Assembly (NCBI GenBank): GCA_964385465.1
Contig: CAYLPJ010000031.1
Coordinates: 1 to 64,000, forward strand
Direction of reading: 5' to 3'
DNA from: CAYLPJ01 sp964385465
Lineage (GTDB): Bacteria > Planctomycetota > Phycisphaerae > SM23-33
Length of the DNA: 64,000 nucleotides
The notes under the pieces were generated by a model that saw only the letters and a list, made by a program, of their open reading frames with translations, was not told where the DNA came from and searched no databases. Positions 17,996-25,705 of this stretch are shown here, piece by piece; the stretch's first letter is position 1; each line of letters begins with the position of its first letter. The translations under genes were made by a program, and so were the position numbers.

Positions 17996-20362
17996 ATGAA
18001 AGGGCTGCTCGTGATGGCGTCGTTGCTTGCCGGCGGGGCGGGAGAGATGGACGCGGGGCACTGGGAGCAGTTCCGCCTGTGGTACGGCCGTCCGGCGGGC
18101 AAGTGGGTCGAGGCCCTGCCGGTCGGCAACGGGCGGCTGGGGGCGATGGCCTTCGGCGGGGTCTCCCGCGAGCGCATCCAGCTCAACGAGGACAGCGTCT
18201 GGGCCGGTCAGCCGCTGGATGACCGCGACCCCGCCGGCGGCGCCGACCGCCTCGCCGAGGCCCGCGGGCTCCTGTTCGCCGGCAAGTACGCCGAGGGCCA
18301 GCGGATCATGCAGCGCCACTTCATGGGCAAGCGCCTGGTCCGCAGCCACCAGACGCTCGGCGACCTGCACCTGGCATTCGACGGCGACGGCGAGCCGGCC
18401 GACTACCGACGCGAGCTGGACCTCGACGCCGCCGTCGCCTCGGTGACCTACCGCCGCGGCGGCGCGGAGATCGCCCGCGAGGTCTTCGCCAGCGCTGCCG
18501 ACGACGTCCTCGTCGTCCGCGTCCGGGCCGACCGGCCGATCGCCTTCGCCGTCTCGCTCGACCGCCCCGCCGCGTTCCGCACGGAGCACGACGGCGAGGC
18601 GGGGCTGCTGATGCACGGGCAGGCGCAGATGGGCGGCGGGCACCACAAGGGCGTGCGGTACGCGGCGCGGCTGCGGGTGCGGGCCGACGACGGGCGCGTG
18701 GGTCGCGGCAAGGGCAAGGCGCTTCGCGTGGAAGGCGTTACGGGCGCGACCATCCTGCTTGCCGGGGCGACCACCTACCGCCACGAGGACCCCAACGCCG
18801 AGTGCCTCCGCGTCCTGGCCGCCGCGGCGGAGACGCCCTACGACCGCCTGCGCGAACGGCACGTCGGCGAGCACCGTTGCTGGTTCCGCCGATGCACGCT
18901 GGAGCTCGGCGGGCGGGGCGCCAGCGGCCGCCCCACCGACGGGCGGCTGGAGGCGGTCAAGAAGGGCGGCGACGACCCGCAGTTGGCGGCGCTGCTGTTC
19001 CAGTACGGGCGGTACCTGCTGATCGGCTCGTCGCGGCCGGGGTGCATGCCGGCCAACCTCCAGGGGCTGTGGAACGAGCACATCAAGGCCCCGTGGAACT
19101 GCGACTACCACATCAACATCAACGTTCAGATGAACTACTGGCCGGCGGAGGTGACGGGCCTGGGCGAGCTGCACGAGCCGTTCCTGCGGTTCCTCGCCGC
19201 CCTGCGCGAGCGGGGGCGCAAGACCGCCCGGGACGTCTACGGCTGCGGCGGCTGGACCGCCCACCACACCACCGACGCCTGGCGGTTCACCAGCCCGGTC
19301 GGCCGGTGCGGGTACGGCATGTGGCCGATGGGCGGGGCCTGGTCCTGCCGCCACCTGTGGGAGCACTACCTCTACGGGGGCGACGAGCAGTTCCTCCGCG
19401 GGCGGGCCTGGCCGGTGATGAAGGGCGCCGCGGCGTTCTGCCTGGACTGGCTGGTCGAGGACCCCCAGACCGGGCGGCTGGTCAGCGGGCCGAGCATCTC
19501 CCCCGAGAACCGCTTCCGCACGCCGGGCGGCAAGGCCGCCCACGTCTCGATGGGCCCGGCGATGGACCAGCAGATCATCCACGACCTGCTGACCGCCTGC
19601 CTGGCCGCGGCAAAGGTGCTGGAGATCGACGACGCCTTCACCCGACGCGCCGGCGAGGCCCTCCGGCGGCTGGACGGCCCGAAGGTCGGCCCCGACGGGC
19701 GGCTGATGGAATGGGCCCGCCCGTTCGCCGAGCCCGAGCCGGGCCACCGCCACGTCAGCCACCTCTACGCCCTGCACCCCGGCGAGCAGATCACGCCGCG
19801 GGGCACGCCGGAGCTCACGGCCGCGGCGCAGAAGGCCCTGGAGCACCGCCTGTCGCACGGCGGGGGGCACACGGGCTGGAGCCGGGCGTGGATCATCAAC
19901 TTCTACGCCCGCCTGCTGGACGGCGCCGAGGCCCACCGCCACCTGGTGCTGCTGCTGCGGAAGTCGATGTACCCCAACCTGTTCGACGCGCACCCGCCGT
20001 TCCAGATCGACGGCAATTTCGGCGCGACGGCGGGCGTGGCGGAGATGCTCATCCAGTCCCACGCGTCGGCCCCCGACGAGCGGCGCGAGCTGGCCCTGCT
20101 GCCGGCCCTGCCGCCGGCGTGGGCCCAAGGCAGCGCCCGCGGCCTGCGGGCTCGCGACGGCTTCACGGTGGACATCGACTGGTCCGCCGGCCGGCTGAGC
20201 CGGGCACGCGTCGTCTCCCGCCTCGGCCGCCCCTGCCGCCTTCGGGCGGCCCGGCCGATCGCCGTCACCCGCGCCGGCCGGGCCGTTTCCTGTCGCGACG
20301 TCGACGGCGCCGTCGCGTTCGACACCGCCGCCGGCGAGGCCTATATCATCCAGCCCCGCTGA
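17996..20362 (+). CDS. GH95 alpha-L-fucosidase
   Basis: 788 residues; the ATG at 17996 has GGGAGA 6-7 nt upstream. The order is an N-terminal beta-domain starting RLWYGRPAGKWVEALPVGNG, a helical linker, an (alpha/alpha)6 catalytic barrel and a C-terminal beta domain. The GH95 signature residues described for Bifidobacterium AfcA are present: the Asn pair in HININVQMNYWP (Asn374, Asn376), the general acid in SPENRF (Glu504) and the base-side Asp in QIDGNFG (Asp672). It should be an inverting enzyme that removes alpha-1,2-linked L-fucose or galactose from glycans. The leader MKGLLVMASLLAGGAG looks like a short signal peptide. It is the firmest indication that the locus targets fucosylated polysaccharide. 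Confidence 0.93.
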   Translation: MKGLLVMASLLAGGAGEMDAGHWEQFRLWYGRPAGKWVEALPVGNGRLGAMAFGGVSRERIQLNEDSVWAGQPLDDRDPAGGADRLAEARGLLFAGKYAEGQRIMQRHFMGKRLVRSHQTLGDLHLAFDGDGEPADYRRELDLDAAVASVTYRRGGAEIAREVFASAADDVLVVRVRADRPIAFAVSLDRPAAFRTEHDGEAGLLMHGQAQMGGGHHKGVRYAARLRVRADDGRVGRGKGKALRVEGVTGATILLAGATTYRHEDPNAECLRVLAAAAETPYDRLRERHVGEHRCWFRRCTLELGGRGASGRPTDGRLEAVKKGGDDPQLAALLFQYGRYLLIGSSRPGCMPANLQGLWNEHIKAPWNCDYHININVQMNYWPAEVTGLGELHEPFLRFLAALRERGRKTARDVYGCGGWTAHHTTDAWRFTSPVGRCGYGMWPMGGAWSCRHLWEHYLYGGDEQFLRGRAWPVMKGAAAFCLDWLVEDPQTGRLVSGPSISPENRFRTPGGKAAHVSMGPAMDQQIIHDLLTACLAAAKVLEIDDAFTRRAGEALRRLDGPKVGPDGRLMEWARPFAEPEPGHRHVSHLYALHPGEQITPRGTPELTAAAQKALEHRLSHGGGHTGWSRAWIINFYARLLDGAEAHRHLVLLLRKSMYPNLFDAHPPFQIDGNFGATAGVAEMLIQSHASAPDERRELALLPALPPAWAQGSARGLRARDGFTVDIDWSAGRLSRARVVSRLGRPCRLRAARPIAVTRAGRAVSCRDVDGAVAFDTAAGEAYIIQPR

Positions 20363-20374
20363 GCCCGCGACACG

Positions 20375-20404
20375 AGGTGAGGGACCGGGCAGGGCAGCTC
20401 ACCT
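20375..20404. terminator. Inverted repeat between converging transcripts
   Basis: AGGTGAG (20375-20381) and CTCACCT (20398-20404) are perfect 7-bp arms with a 16-nt loop, located just after the fucosidase stop. A bidirectional terminator is plausible, but there is no clear T-run. Confidence 0.3.
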
Positions 20405-20491
20405 GGCGGCGGGGTTGTCCGGCACGCCGAGGTGCTTGCGGAAGAAGTCGACGTACCTGTCGATCGGCGGGCCCCGGGGGTGGACGTCGCG
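20399..20491 (-). pseudogene. Orphan C-terminal gene fragment (about 30 codons)
   Basis: Reading leftward, this stretch encodes RDVHPRGPPIDRYVDFFRKH and then LGVPDNPAAR before a TGA. It is protein-like and resembles the tail of alpha/beta-hydrolase or prolyl-oligopeptidase proteins, but it has no start or upstream body. It lies 27 nt beyond the stop of the DUF5060 gene, in another frame. It is probably what remains of a deleted downstream gene. Confidence 0.35.
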
Positions 20492-20518
20492 GGGAGGCGT
20501 TTGTTGCCCGCGATGCGG

Positions 20519-22771
20519 TCACTTCCCGGCCAGCGTGAAGCGGATCGTGACCTTGTGGGTCTTTCCGGCCCCGCGAGCGGTCGCGGTGAGGGTGTGCTTG
20601 CCGGCGGCCAGCGGTGCGGGGTCGTAGTCGCCATTGGTGTCGCCGGCCAGGGCGTACGGCGGGGTCCGCTCGGACTGGCGGTGTTTTCCATCCAGCGTCA
20701 GCGTGACCTCATCCACGTCGCCGGTGGTCCGGGCAACGATGCTCAACGTCCGCGTGGGCAGTTTCGCCAGGTCGATGGTCGCCCCGTCGGCCAGCGGGTC
20801 GAAGGCCTCGATCACGCGGTTCTTCCCGGCGTCGACGAGGGCGAAGCCGGTGATCCGCGGGGGCTTGCCCGTCCGCTTCGGCTCGCGGCGGCGCCCGCCG
20901 CCGGAGCCGGGCGTCCCCGCGGCGGAGAGCTCCTCCGCCGTGTAGGCCGGCGGCGCGGCGTCGGGGCCGACCTCCCAGTCCCCCCGGGCCCGGAGCAGGA
21001 CCACCCAGTCCTTGCCGGCGTCCGTGGGCGCCTCCCCGGTCTGCCGCCGCCCGCCGCCGGGAAGCTCTTTGACCGGCCCGGCCGCCAGGTCCCCGCCGTT
21101 TCGCGGATCGTACCAGCCAACGGTGTACCGCCCGTCGGGCAGGTCGATCCCGGCGCCCTTTCCGTCGGGCATGTAGACGGCGTAGAGCTTGCCCGGCAGG
21201 GCCAGGCAGTAGTCGTCGTCGCGCGCGGTGGCGTCGTCGGCGGGCTTCATGGCCCAGAATGGCAGGTGGGCGTGGAAGAACTCCAGGGCGTGACGGGTCT
21301 GGGCCCACATGGCCGCGCGGCTGCGCCAGTCCTCGCAGTTGAGGTCGTTGTGGGCGTAGCGGTAGCCGAAGTACCACTCGCAGCCGGCCCCGCCGGCCAT
21401 CATGTTGCCCCACAGGGCGTATCGGCGGACGTCGTCGTGATCCGGGTCGTCCTTGTCGGGCTTGACGCCCGTGCTGGCCGGGCCGATCTCGTCCAGGGAG
21501 ACGAACCACCTCCGGTCCGCCCCCGCCGAGCGGAGCACCCACTTGAGCGTCTCGCGGTGCGTGGCCCGCATGTTGCCCATCTGGAGGCTGGGGCCCTCGA
21601 ACGCCTCGAAACCCAGCAGCGGGCCGTAGACCCGGTCGTACCGGCCGGGGAAGGTGTGGCAGACGATCGGGTGGTCGTAGGGGTCCAGCCCGCGGATGTA
21701 GGTGCAGAAGGCCTTGCGCTGGGCGTCGGAGTTGGTGTTCTCCTCGCCGAGGTTCCAGGTGATCGCCGGGTGGTGGGCGAATCGCGCGATCAGCTCGCGA
21801 TAGTAGAGCTTCCGCTGGGGGCCGAGGTCCCCGCCGTCGAGTGCCTGGTCGTTCTCCTGCTCCTGCGTGATCGGGTGGAGCATCAGGCCGAGGCGGTCCA
21901 TGTGGCTGAAGACGATCTCCCACTGGGCCAGCTTCGAGCAGTCGAAGCGCAAGCGTTCGTCGGGGGCCGTCCACGGCCAAGTGTCCTTGCCGTCCCCCCC
22001 GGCGATGTTGAACGGGATGAAGTAGACGCTGTTCATGCCCGTCGAGGCCAGGTAGTTCAGCGCCCCGATCAGCCCCTTGCCCTTGCCCCCCCGCCAGGTC
22101 GGGTCGCCCCGCCGCCAGTCCTTCACGTGCGGCTGGTAGCGGTGCAGGCCCTTGCCCTGGCTCTCGCCCTTTCGACGCTTCCTGCCGCCCGTGTCGAACG
22201 TGCCGTCGAAGTCCGCGTAGCCCAGCAGGTTCTCGGGGCTGTCGGCGCCGCCCTTGATGAAGTACTCCCCGCTGCCGGCGAACCGCAGGTACCGCCTCCC
22301 GACGTGCCGCAGCAGGCCGCGACCGCGGAAGTCCCGCCCCGTCTTGTCGGTCGGCGCGATCGTGAACCTGCCCCTGGCCCCGTCGAAGGCCGTCGGCTTG
22401 CCCGCGTCGTCCGCCGCCGCGGTGGCGACGCCCTTGCCCGTGCGGAACGACGCCGACCACGCCCACTCACCCGTCGCATCCGGCAGGAAGCGGACCCGCC
22501 ACGCGCCCCCCTCGGCCGCGCCGGTCTGGCCGGGGTCGCCGTCGGCGGCGTAGAAGCCGGGAACGACGACCGCCCGGTCGCCGTGGCGGAACGTGACCGT
22601 CAGGCGATAGTCCGTGAACGGGTTGGGCGTGGCGTCCTCGGCGGTGGCCGGCCCGTCGAACGTCAGCGTCACGCGGTGCCAGAGCTTCAGCTCGCCGGAG
22701 AGATCGGCGTCGGCGGCCGAGACGCTTCCGGCGGCCGCGGCGAGCACCGCAAGTGCGATTCGAGCGCGCAT
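20519..22771 (-). CDS. Secreted DUF5060/DUF4038 glycoside-hydrolase-like protein
   Basis: 750 residues; the ATG at 22771 has AAGGGGATCT 5-6 nt upstream and a signal peptide (1-19, ending SVSAAD). Residues about 26-110 (ELKLWHRVTLTFDGP with TDYRLTVTF) match the DUF5060 beta-sandwich. Residues about 140-480 form a TIM-barrel-like region (GSGEYFIKGGADSPENLLGY, then HPAITWNLGEENTNSDA and WFVSLDEIG) as in DUF4038-type glycosidases. NLGEEN and SLDEIG carry candidate acid/base and nucleophile glutamates. A putative collagen-binding beta domain follows (about 500-560), and an Ig-like domain ends the protein (about 620-750). It probably cleaves extracellular plant or algal glycan. Confidence 0.82.
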   Translation of the reverse strand: MRARIALAVLAAAAGSVSAADADLSGELKLWHRVTLTFDGPATAEDATPNPFTDYRLTVTFRHGDRAVVVPGFYAADGDPGQTGAAEGGAWRVRFLPDATGEWAWSASFRTGKGVATAAADDAGKPTAFDGARGRFTIAPTDKTGRDFRGRGLLRHVGRRYLRFAGSGEYFIKGGADSPENLLGYADFDGTFDTGGRKRRKGESQGKGLHRYQPHVKDWRRGDPTWRGGKGKGLIGALNYLASTGMNSVYFIPFNIAGGDGKDTWPWTAPDERLRFDCSKLAQWEIVFSHMDRLGLMLHPITQEQENDQALDGGDLGPQRKLYYRELIARFAHHPAITWNLGEENTNSDAQRKAFCTYIRGLDPYDHPIVCHTFPGRYDRVYGPLLGFEAFEGPSLQMGNMRATHRETLKWVLRSAGADRRWFVSLDEIGPASTGVKPDKDDPDHDDVRRYALWGNMMAGGAGCEWYFGYRYAHNDLNCEDWRSRAAMWAQTRHALEFFHAHLPFWAMKPADDATARDDDYCLALPGKLYAVYMPDGKGAGIDLPDGRYTVGWYDPRNGGDLAAGPVKELPGGGRRQTGEAPTDAGKDWVVLLRARGDWEVGPDAAPPAYTAEELSAAGTPGSGGGRRREPKRTGKPPRITGFALVDAGKNRVIEAFDPLADGATIDLAKLPTRTLSIVARTTGDVDEVTLTLDGKHRQSERTPPYALAGDTNGDYDPAPLAAGKHTLTATARGAGKTHKVTIRFTLAGK

Positions 22772-22807
22772 GCGAGATCCCCTTTCGGTTCGGGTTCCGT
22801 TGGGTTT

Positions 22808-24700
22808 TCAGTCTTCCAGCTCGGGCTTGACGTCGACCCAGTCGCCGTCGTTGTCGTAGGCCGAGCGGTACATCGCGTCGAGGACGGCCTGGGTTCTTCG
22901 GCCCTCTCGGCCGGGGCAGGTCAGCTCGGCGCCGCTTCGCAGGGCGGCGGCGAAGTTGTCCGGCGCGTTGAGCCACTCGCTCTCGGCGGTCATCGGCGGG
23001 CGGGTGGTCCAGGCCCCGTCGAGGTAGAACTTGCTGACCGGCTGATCGAACGGTCCGCCGGCGGCGAAGAAGTACGCCCCGGTCTCGCCGACCAGCTCCA
23101 GGTGGACGTACCAGGTCGGCTGGGGGTAGCTGGTGGTGGCCTGGAGCGTCAGGGCCAGCCCGTCGTCGTACAGCCACGCGGCCATGCCGAGGTCCTCGGC
23201 CTCGATGTCGTGCGTCTGCGTCCAGAGGTCGCATCGCGCCCTGGCGGGGATGCCGAGGCAGAAGACCAGCTCGTCGATGTGATGGATGGACTGGTTGCTG
23301 AGCACCCCCCCGCCGTCGAGCTCGCGGGTGCCCCGCCAGCCGCCGTTGCTGCGGAAGTAGTCCATGTTCCGCAGGATCCGCAGCGAGCAGTCGCCGCTGA
23401 GCAGCCGCCCCAGCCGGCCCGACTGAAGCGACGCCCGCAGCGACAGCAGGTCCGGGCGGTAGCGCCGCCCGAAGTCCACGCCCAGCAGCAGCCCCTTGCT
23501 CTCGGCCAGGCGGATCATGCGGTCGCAGGCCTCGACGGAGGCGTCCATCGGCTTGGTGGTCAGCACGTGCTTGCCGGCCTCGAGGGCCTCCAGCGCGACC
23601 TTGTGGTGGTTGCCCGTCTCGGTGAGGACGTAGACGACCTCCACGTCGTCGTTGTCCAGCCACTTTCGGAAGTCCAGCTCGTAGGGCACGCCGAACTCCT
23701 CGCCGGTCCGCTGGGCTCGCTCCTGGCGAAGGTCGGAGACGCCGACCAGCCGGCAGCCGGGCGTCTCGGCGACCTGGCGCGAGCGGTTGTGCCCCATGCC
23801 CAGGCCGACGACCGCGAAGCCCACGGGATTGTCCTGCCACTCCCGCGTGACGTCGGCGGCCGGGGCGGGCTCGTCGAACAGCCCGCCGGGCGCGGCGCTG
23901 GGCCAGGCCTTCTGCATGGCCTCGACGAGGCGGCGGGACATCTCCTCGTCGCTGACGGCGCGGTCGGGGTTGTGGGTCTCCACCGCGGCCGGGCCGGGCA
24001 CGCCGGCGTTGTGGCAGGTCTGGAGGACCTTGTCGTAGGGGATGAGCTCGTCGTCGCCGGCGCCCTCCAGCGCGCCGCGGGCCTTGATGTGCAGCAGCTT
24101 CGCCCGTTGGGCCAGGCGGCGGATGTAGGCGTCCTCGTCGCGGCGGCGCTCGTCGCAGTCCCACGTGTTGCGGACGTCCCACGCCAGGCCCCACGACGGC
24201 TGATCGAGGGCGTCGACGACCTTGAGCACCTCGTCGGGCGTGACGCCGCAATTCTCGAACGCCATGGTCAGCCCGGCCTCGGCGGCCCGTTCGGCCAGCG
24301 GGGCGAAGGCGTCGAGGACCTTCTGGAGCTCATCGGGCCGGACGGCCAGCTCGCCGCGAAGCTCCGCCGGCGGTTGCCAGTAGAAGAACGCCCGGACGAG
24401 CGGGCAGTCCAGCGCGTCGGCGGCGCGGACGATGCCCTCGAGCTTCTCGGCCTCGGCGGCGCGGCGGTCGTCGTCGGGCAGATGCACCTTGGCCAGCGAG
24501 GTCTGGAGGGCCCCCACCTTCATGCCGTGCCCGTCCAGCAGGCCGCGGAGCTCGCCAAGCTGCTCGTCGGTGAGGTGCTCGATGGCCGAGCCGAGAACCC
24601 GCGTCCGCAGGTCCACGTACTCCAGCCCCCATTCCTTGAGGATGGGCAGCGCGTCGCGGACGTCCATCGCCAGCTCGTCGGTGAAGATCGAAAGGAACAT
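22808..24700 (-). CDS. Fusion of a sugar-phosphate isomerase/epimerase and a Gfo/Idh/MocA oxidoreductase
   Basis: 630 residues from the ATG at 24700 (GAGAAGGAGACGGC upstream). Residues 1-270 are a xylose-isomerase-like TIM barrel (IolE/Hyi type; TMAFENCGVTPDEVLKVVDA, then WDVRNTWD and KLLHIKARG). Residues about 290-630 are a Rossmann-fold oxidoreductase: AVVGLGMGHNRSRQVAET is the nucleotide-binding loop, EAGKHVLTTKP the equivalent of the EKP catalytic motif, and GGGVLSNQSIHHID the HxxD region. These activities are normally separate neighbours in inositol- or sugar-oxidation clusters. No signal peptide is present, so it is cytoplasmic. It lies 36 nt upstream of the DUF5060 gene and is probably cotranscribed. 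Confidence 0.88.
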   Translation of the reverse strand: MFLSIFTDELAMDVRDALPILKEWGLEYVDLRTRVLGSAIEHLTDEQLGELRGLLDGHGMKVGALQTSLAKVHLPDDDRRAAEAEKLEGIVRAADALDCPLVRAFFYWQPPAELRGELAVRPDELQKVLDAFAPLAERAAEAGLTMAFENCGVTPDEVLKVVDALDQPSWGLAWDVRNTWDCDERRRDEDAYIRRLAQRAKLLHIKARGALEGAGDDELIPYDKVLQTCHNAGVPGPAAVETHNPDRAVSDEEMSRRLVEAMQKAWPSAAPGGLFDEPAPAADVTREWQDNPVGFAVVGLGMGHNRSRQVAETPGCRLVGVSDLRQERAQRTGEEFGVPYELDFRKWLDNDDVEVVYVLTETGNHHKVALEALEAGKHVLTTKPMDASVEACDRMIRLAESKGLLLGVDFGRRYRPDLLSLRASLQSGRLGRLLSGDCSLRILRNMDYFRSNGGWRGTRELDGGGVLSNQSIHHIDELVFCLGIPARARCDLWTQTHDIEAEDLGMAAWLYDDGLALTLQATTSYPQPTWYVHLELVGETGAYFFAAGGPFDQPVSKFYLDGAWTTRPPMTAESEWLNAPDNFAAALRSGAELTCPGREGRRTQAVLDAMYRSAYDNDGDWVDVKPELED

Positions 24701-24803
24701 GCCGTCTCCTTCTCTCGTGTCTGCCGGGGCGACGAGCAGGGATTATGCGCTCTGGAGAGGGAGGTGGCAATACGGTGGATGCGCGCCCGGGCGGGGGAGG
24801 TGC

Positions 24804-25532
24804 CTATTTGTGGAAGGGCAGGTACCGCCCGTCGTTGTCGGGGTCTTCCAGCTCGACGATGTCGCTGTAGGTATACGTCCTCAGCGTGCCGTCGGCGACG
24901 ACAAACAGCCCCCGGCCGAGAACGGCCTTGGCCTCGCTGTCGTACTGCGGCACGTGGGGCTCGGGCCAGTTGTCCACGCTGACCATCTCCTCGGAGATGG
25001 CCGGCTCCTCCTCGTCCCGCGGGACGTGCCCGACCAGGACGGTCCGGCGGGGGCGGTTGACCTGGAAGATCGTCTCGACGCCGTCGCCGCCGTCGACGTT
25101 GGGGTCGGTCAGCGTGTCGTTGAAGCCGTACCCGCACTGCACCGGCCCGGCCGTCCCCATGCGCTCGGGCACGCTGGGGCAGATGTACACCTCCGGGCGG
25201 CGGACGCCGAAACGGTAGACCTTGTTGCACCACCACTGCTGCGTGGAATCGTTGCCGGGCAGCCTCTGGCCGGGCTCCAGCGGCGGGAAGCGGGAGGCCA
25301 CCTCACCCCACTGCGCGTCGGTGTGGTTCTTCGGCAGCAGGTCGTCGCTCTCCTGGATGTACTGCATCACCGCCTTGCCGACCAGCGAGAGGTTGTTCTG
25401 GCAGGCCGTCTCGCGAGCCAGCTCCGTGACCTTCATGAACGACGGAAACAGCATCGCCGCCAGCAGGGCGATGATGCCCACCACCGTCAGCAGCTCCGTG
25501 AGCGTGAAGCCCGCGCGTCTACGGCTGTCCAT
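24804..25532 (-). CDS. Type II secretion-type pseudopilin with prepilin N-terminus
   Basis: 242 residues from the ATG at 25532, which has GAGGG 7 nt upstream; an in-frame ATG at 25586 lacks an SD and would be almost leaderless. RRRAG|FTLTELLTVVGIIAL is a canonical prepilin-peptidase site with Glu+5 and the hydrophobic helix of class III pilins. The body has a Cys-containing variable region and a C-terminal VADGTLRTYTYSDIVELED, like the planctomycete DUF1559/pseudopilin expansions. It may form part of a surface or secretion fibre for exporting the neighbouring enzymes, but no other secretion gene is nearby. Confidence 0.85.
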   Translation of the reverse strand: MDSRRRAGFTLTELLTVVGIIALLAAMLFPSFMKVTELARETACQNNLSLVGKAVMQYIQESDDLLPKNHTDAQWGEVASRFPPLEPGQRLPGNDSTQQWWCNKVYRFGVRRPEVYICPSVPERMGTAGPVQCGYGFNDTLTDPNVDGGDGVETIFQVNRPRRTVLVGHVPRDEEEPAISEEMVSVDNWPEPHVPQYDSEAKAVLGRGLFVVADGTLRTYTYSDIVELEDPDNDGRYLPFHK

Positions 25533-25592
25533 GTGCACGCCCTCATCGCGGCCGTCGAGCCGCACCGAAGTGTTGGCCTTGTCCATGCGTGC

Positions 25593-25622
25593 ATTCTAGC
25601 ACCCCCGCCGGCGGCGGTCCAG
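25593..25622 (-). promoter_or_regulatory. Possible promoter of the pseudopilin gene
   Basis: On the minus strand CTGGAC (25622-25617) and TAGAAT (25598-25593) are 18 nt apart. Transcription from here would start close to 25586, which supports translation from 25532. The -35 match is weak. Confidence 0.35.
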
Positions 25623-25667
25623 CGCGACCGGCGCGTGCACGGCGGGCGCGGGTTTGATATCTTCGCC

Positions 25668-25688
25668 TGCGACCGGAGTGCAGTCGCA
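25668..25688 (+). other. Small hairpin in the leader of the FGE/sialidase gene
   Basis: TGCGAC (25668-25673) and GTCGCA (25683-25688) pair perfectly around a 9-nt loop, ending just before the SD (GAAGGGAG) of the gene starting at 25706. Whether it is functional is unknown. Confidence 0.25.
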
Positions 25689-25705
25689 GCCGAAGGGAGT
25701 CGAAC

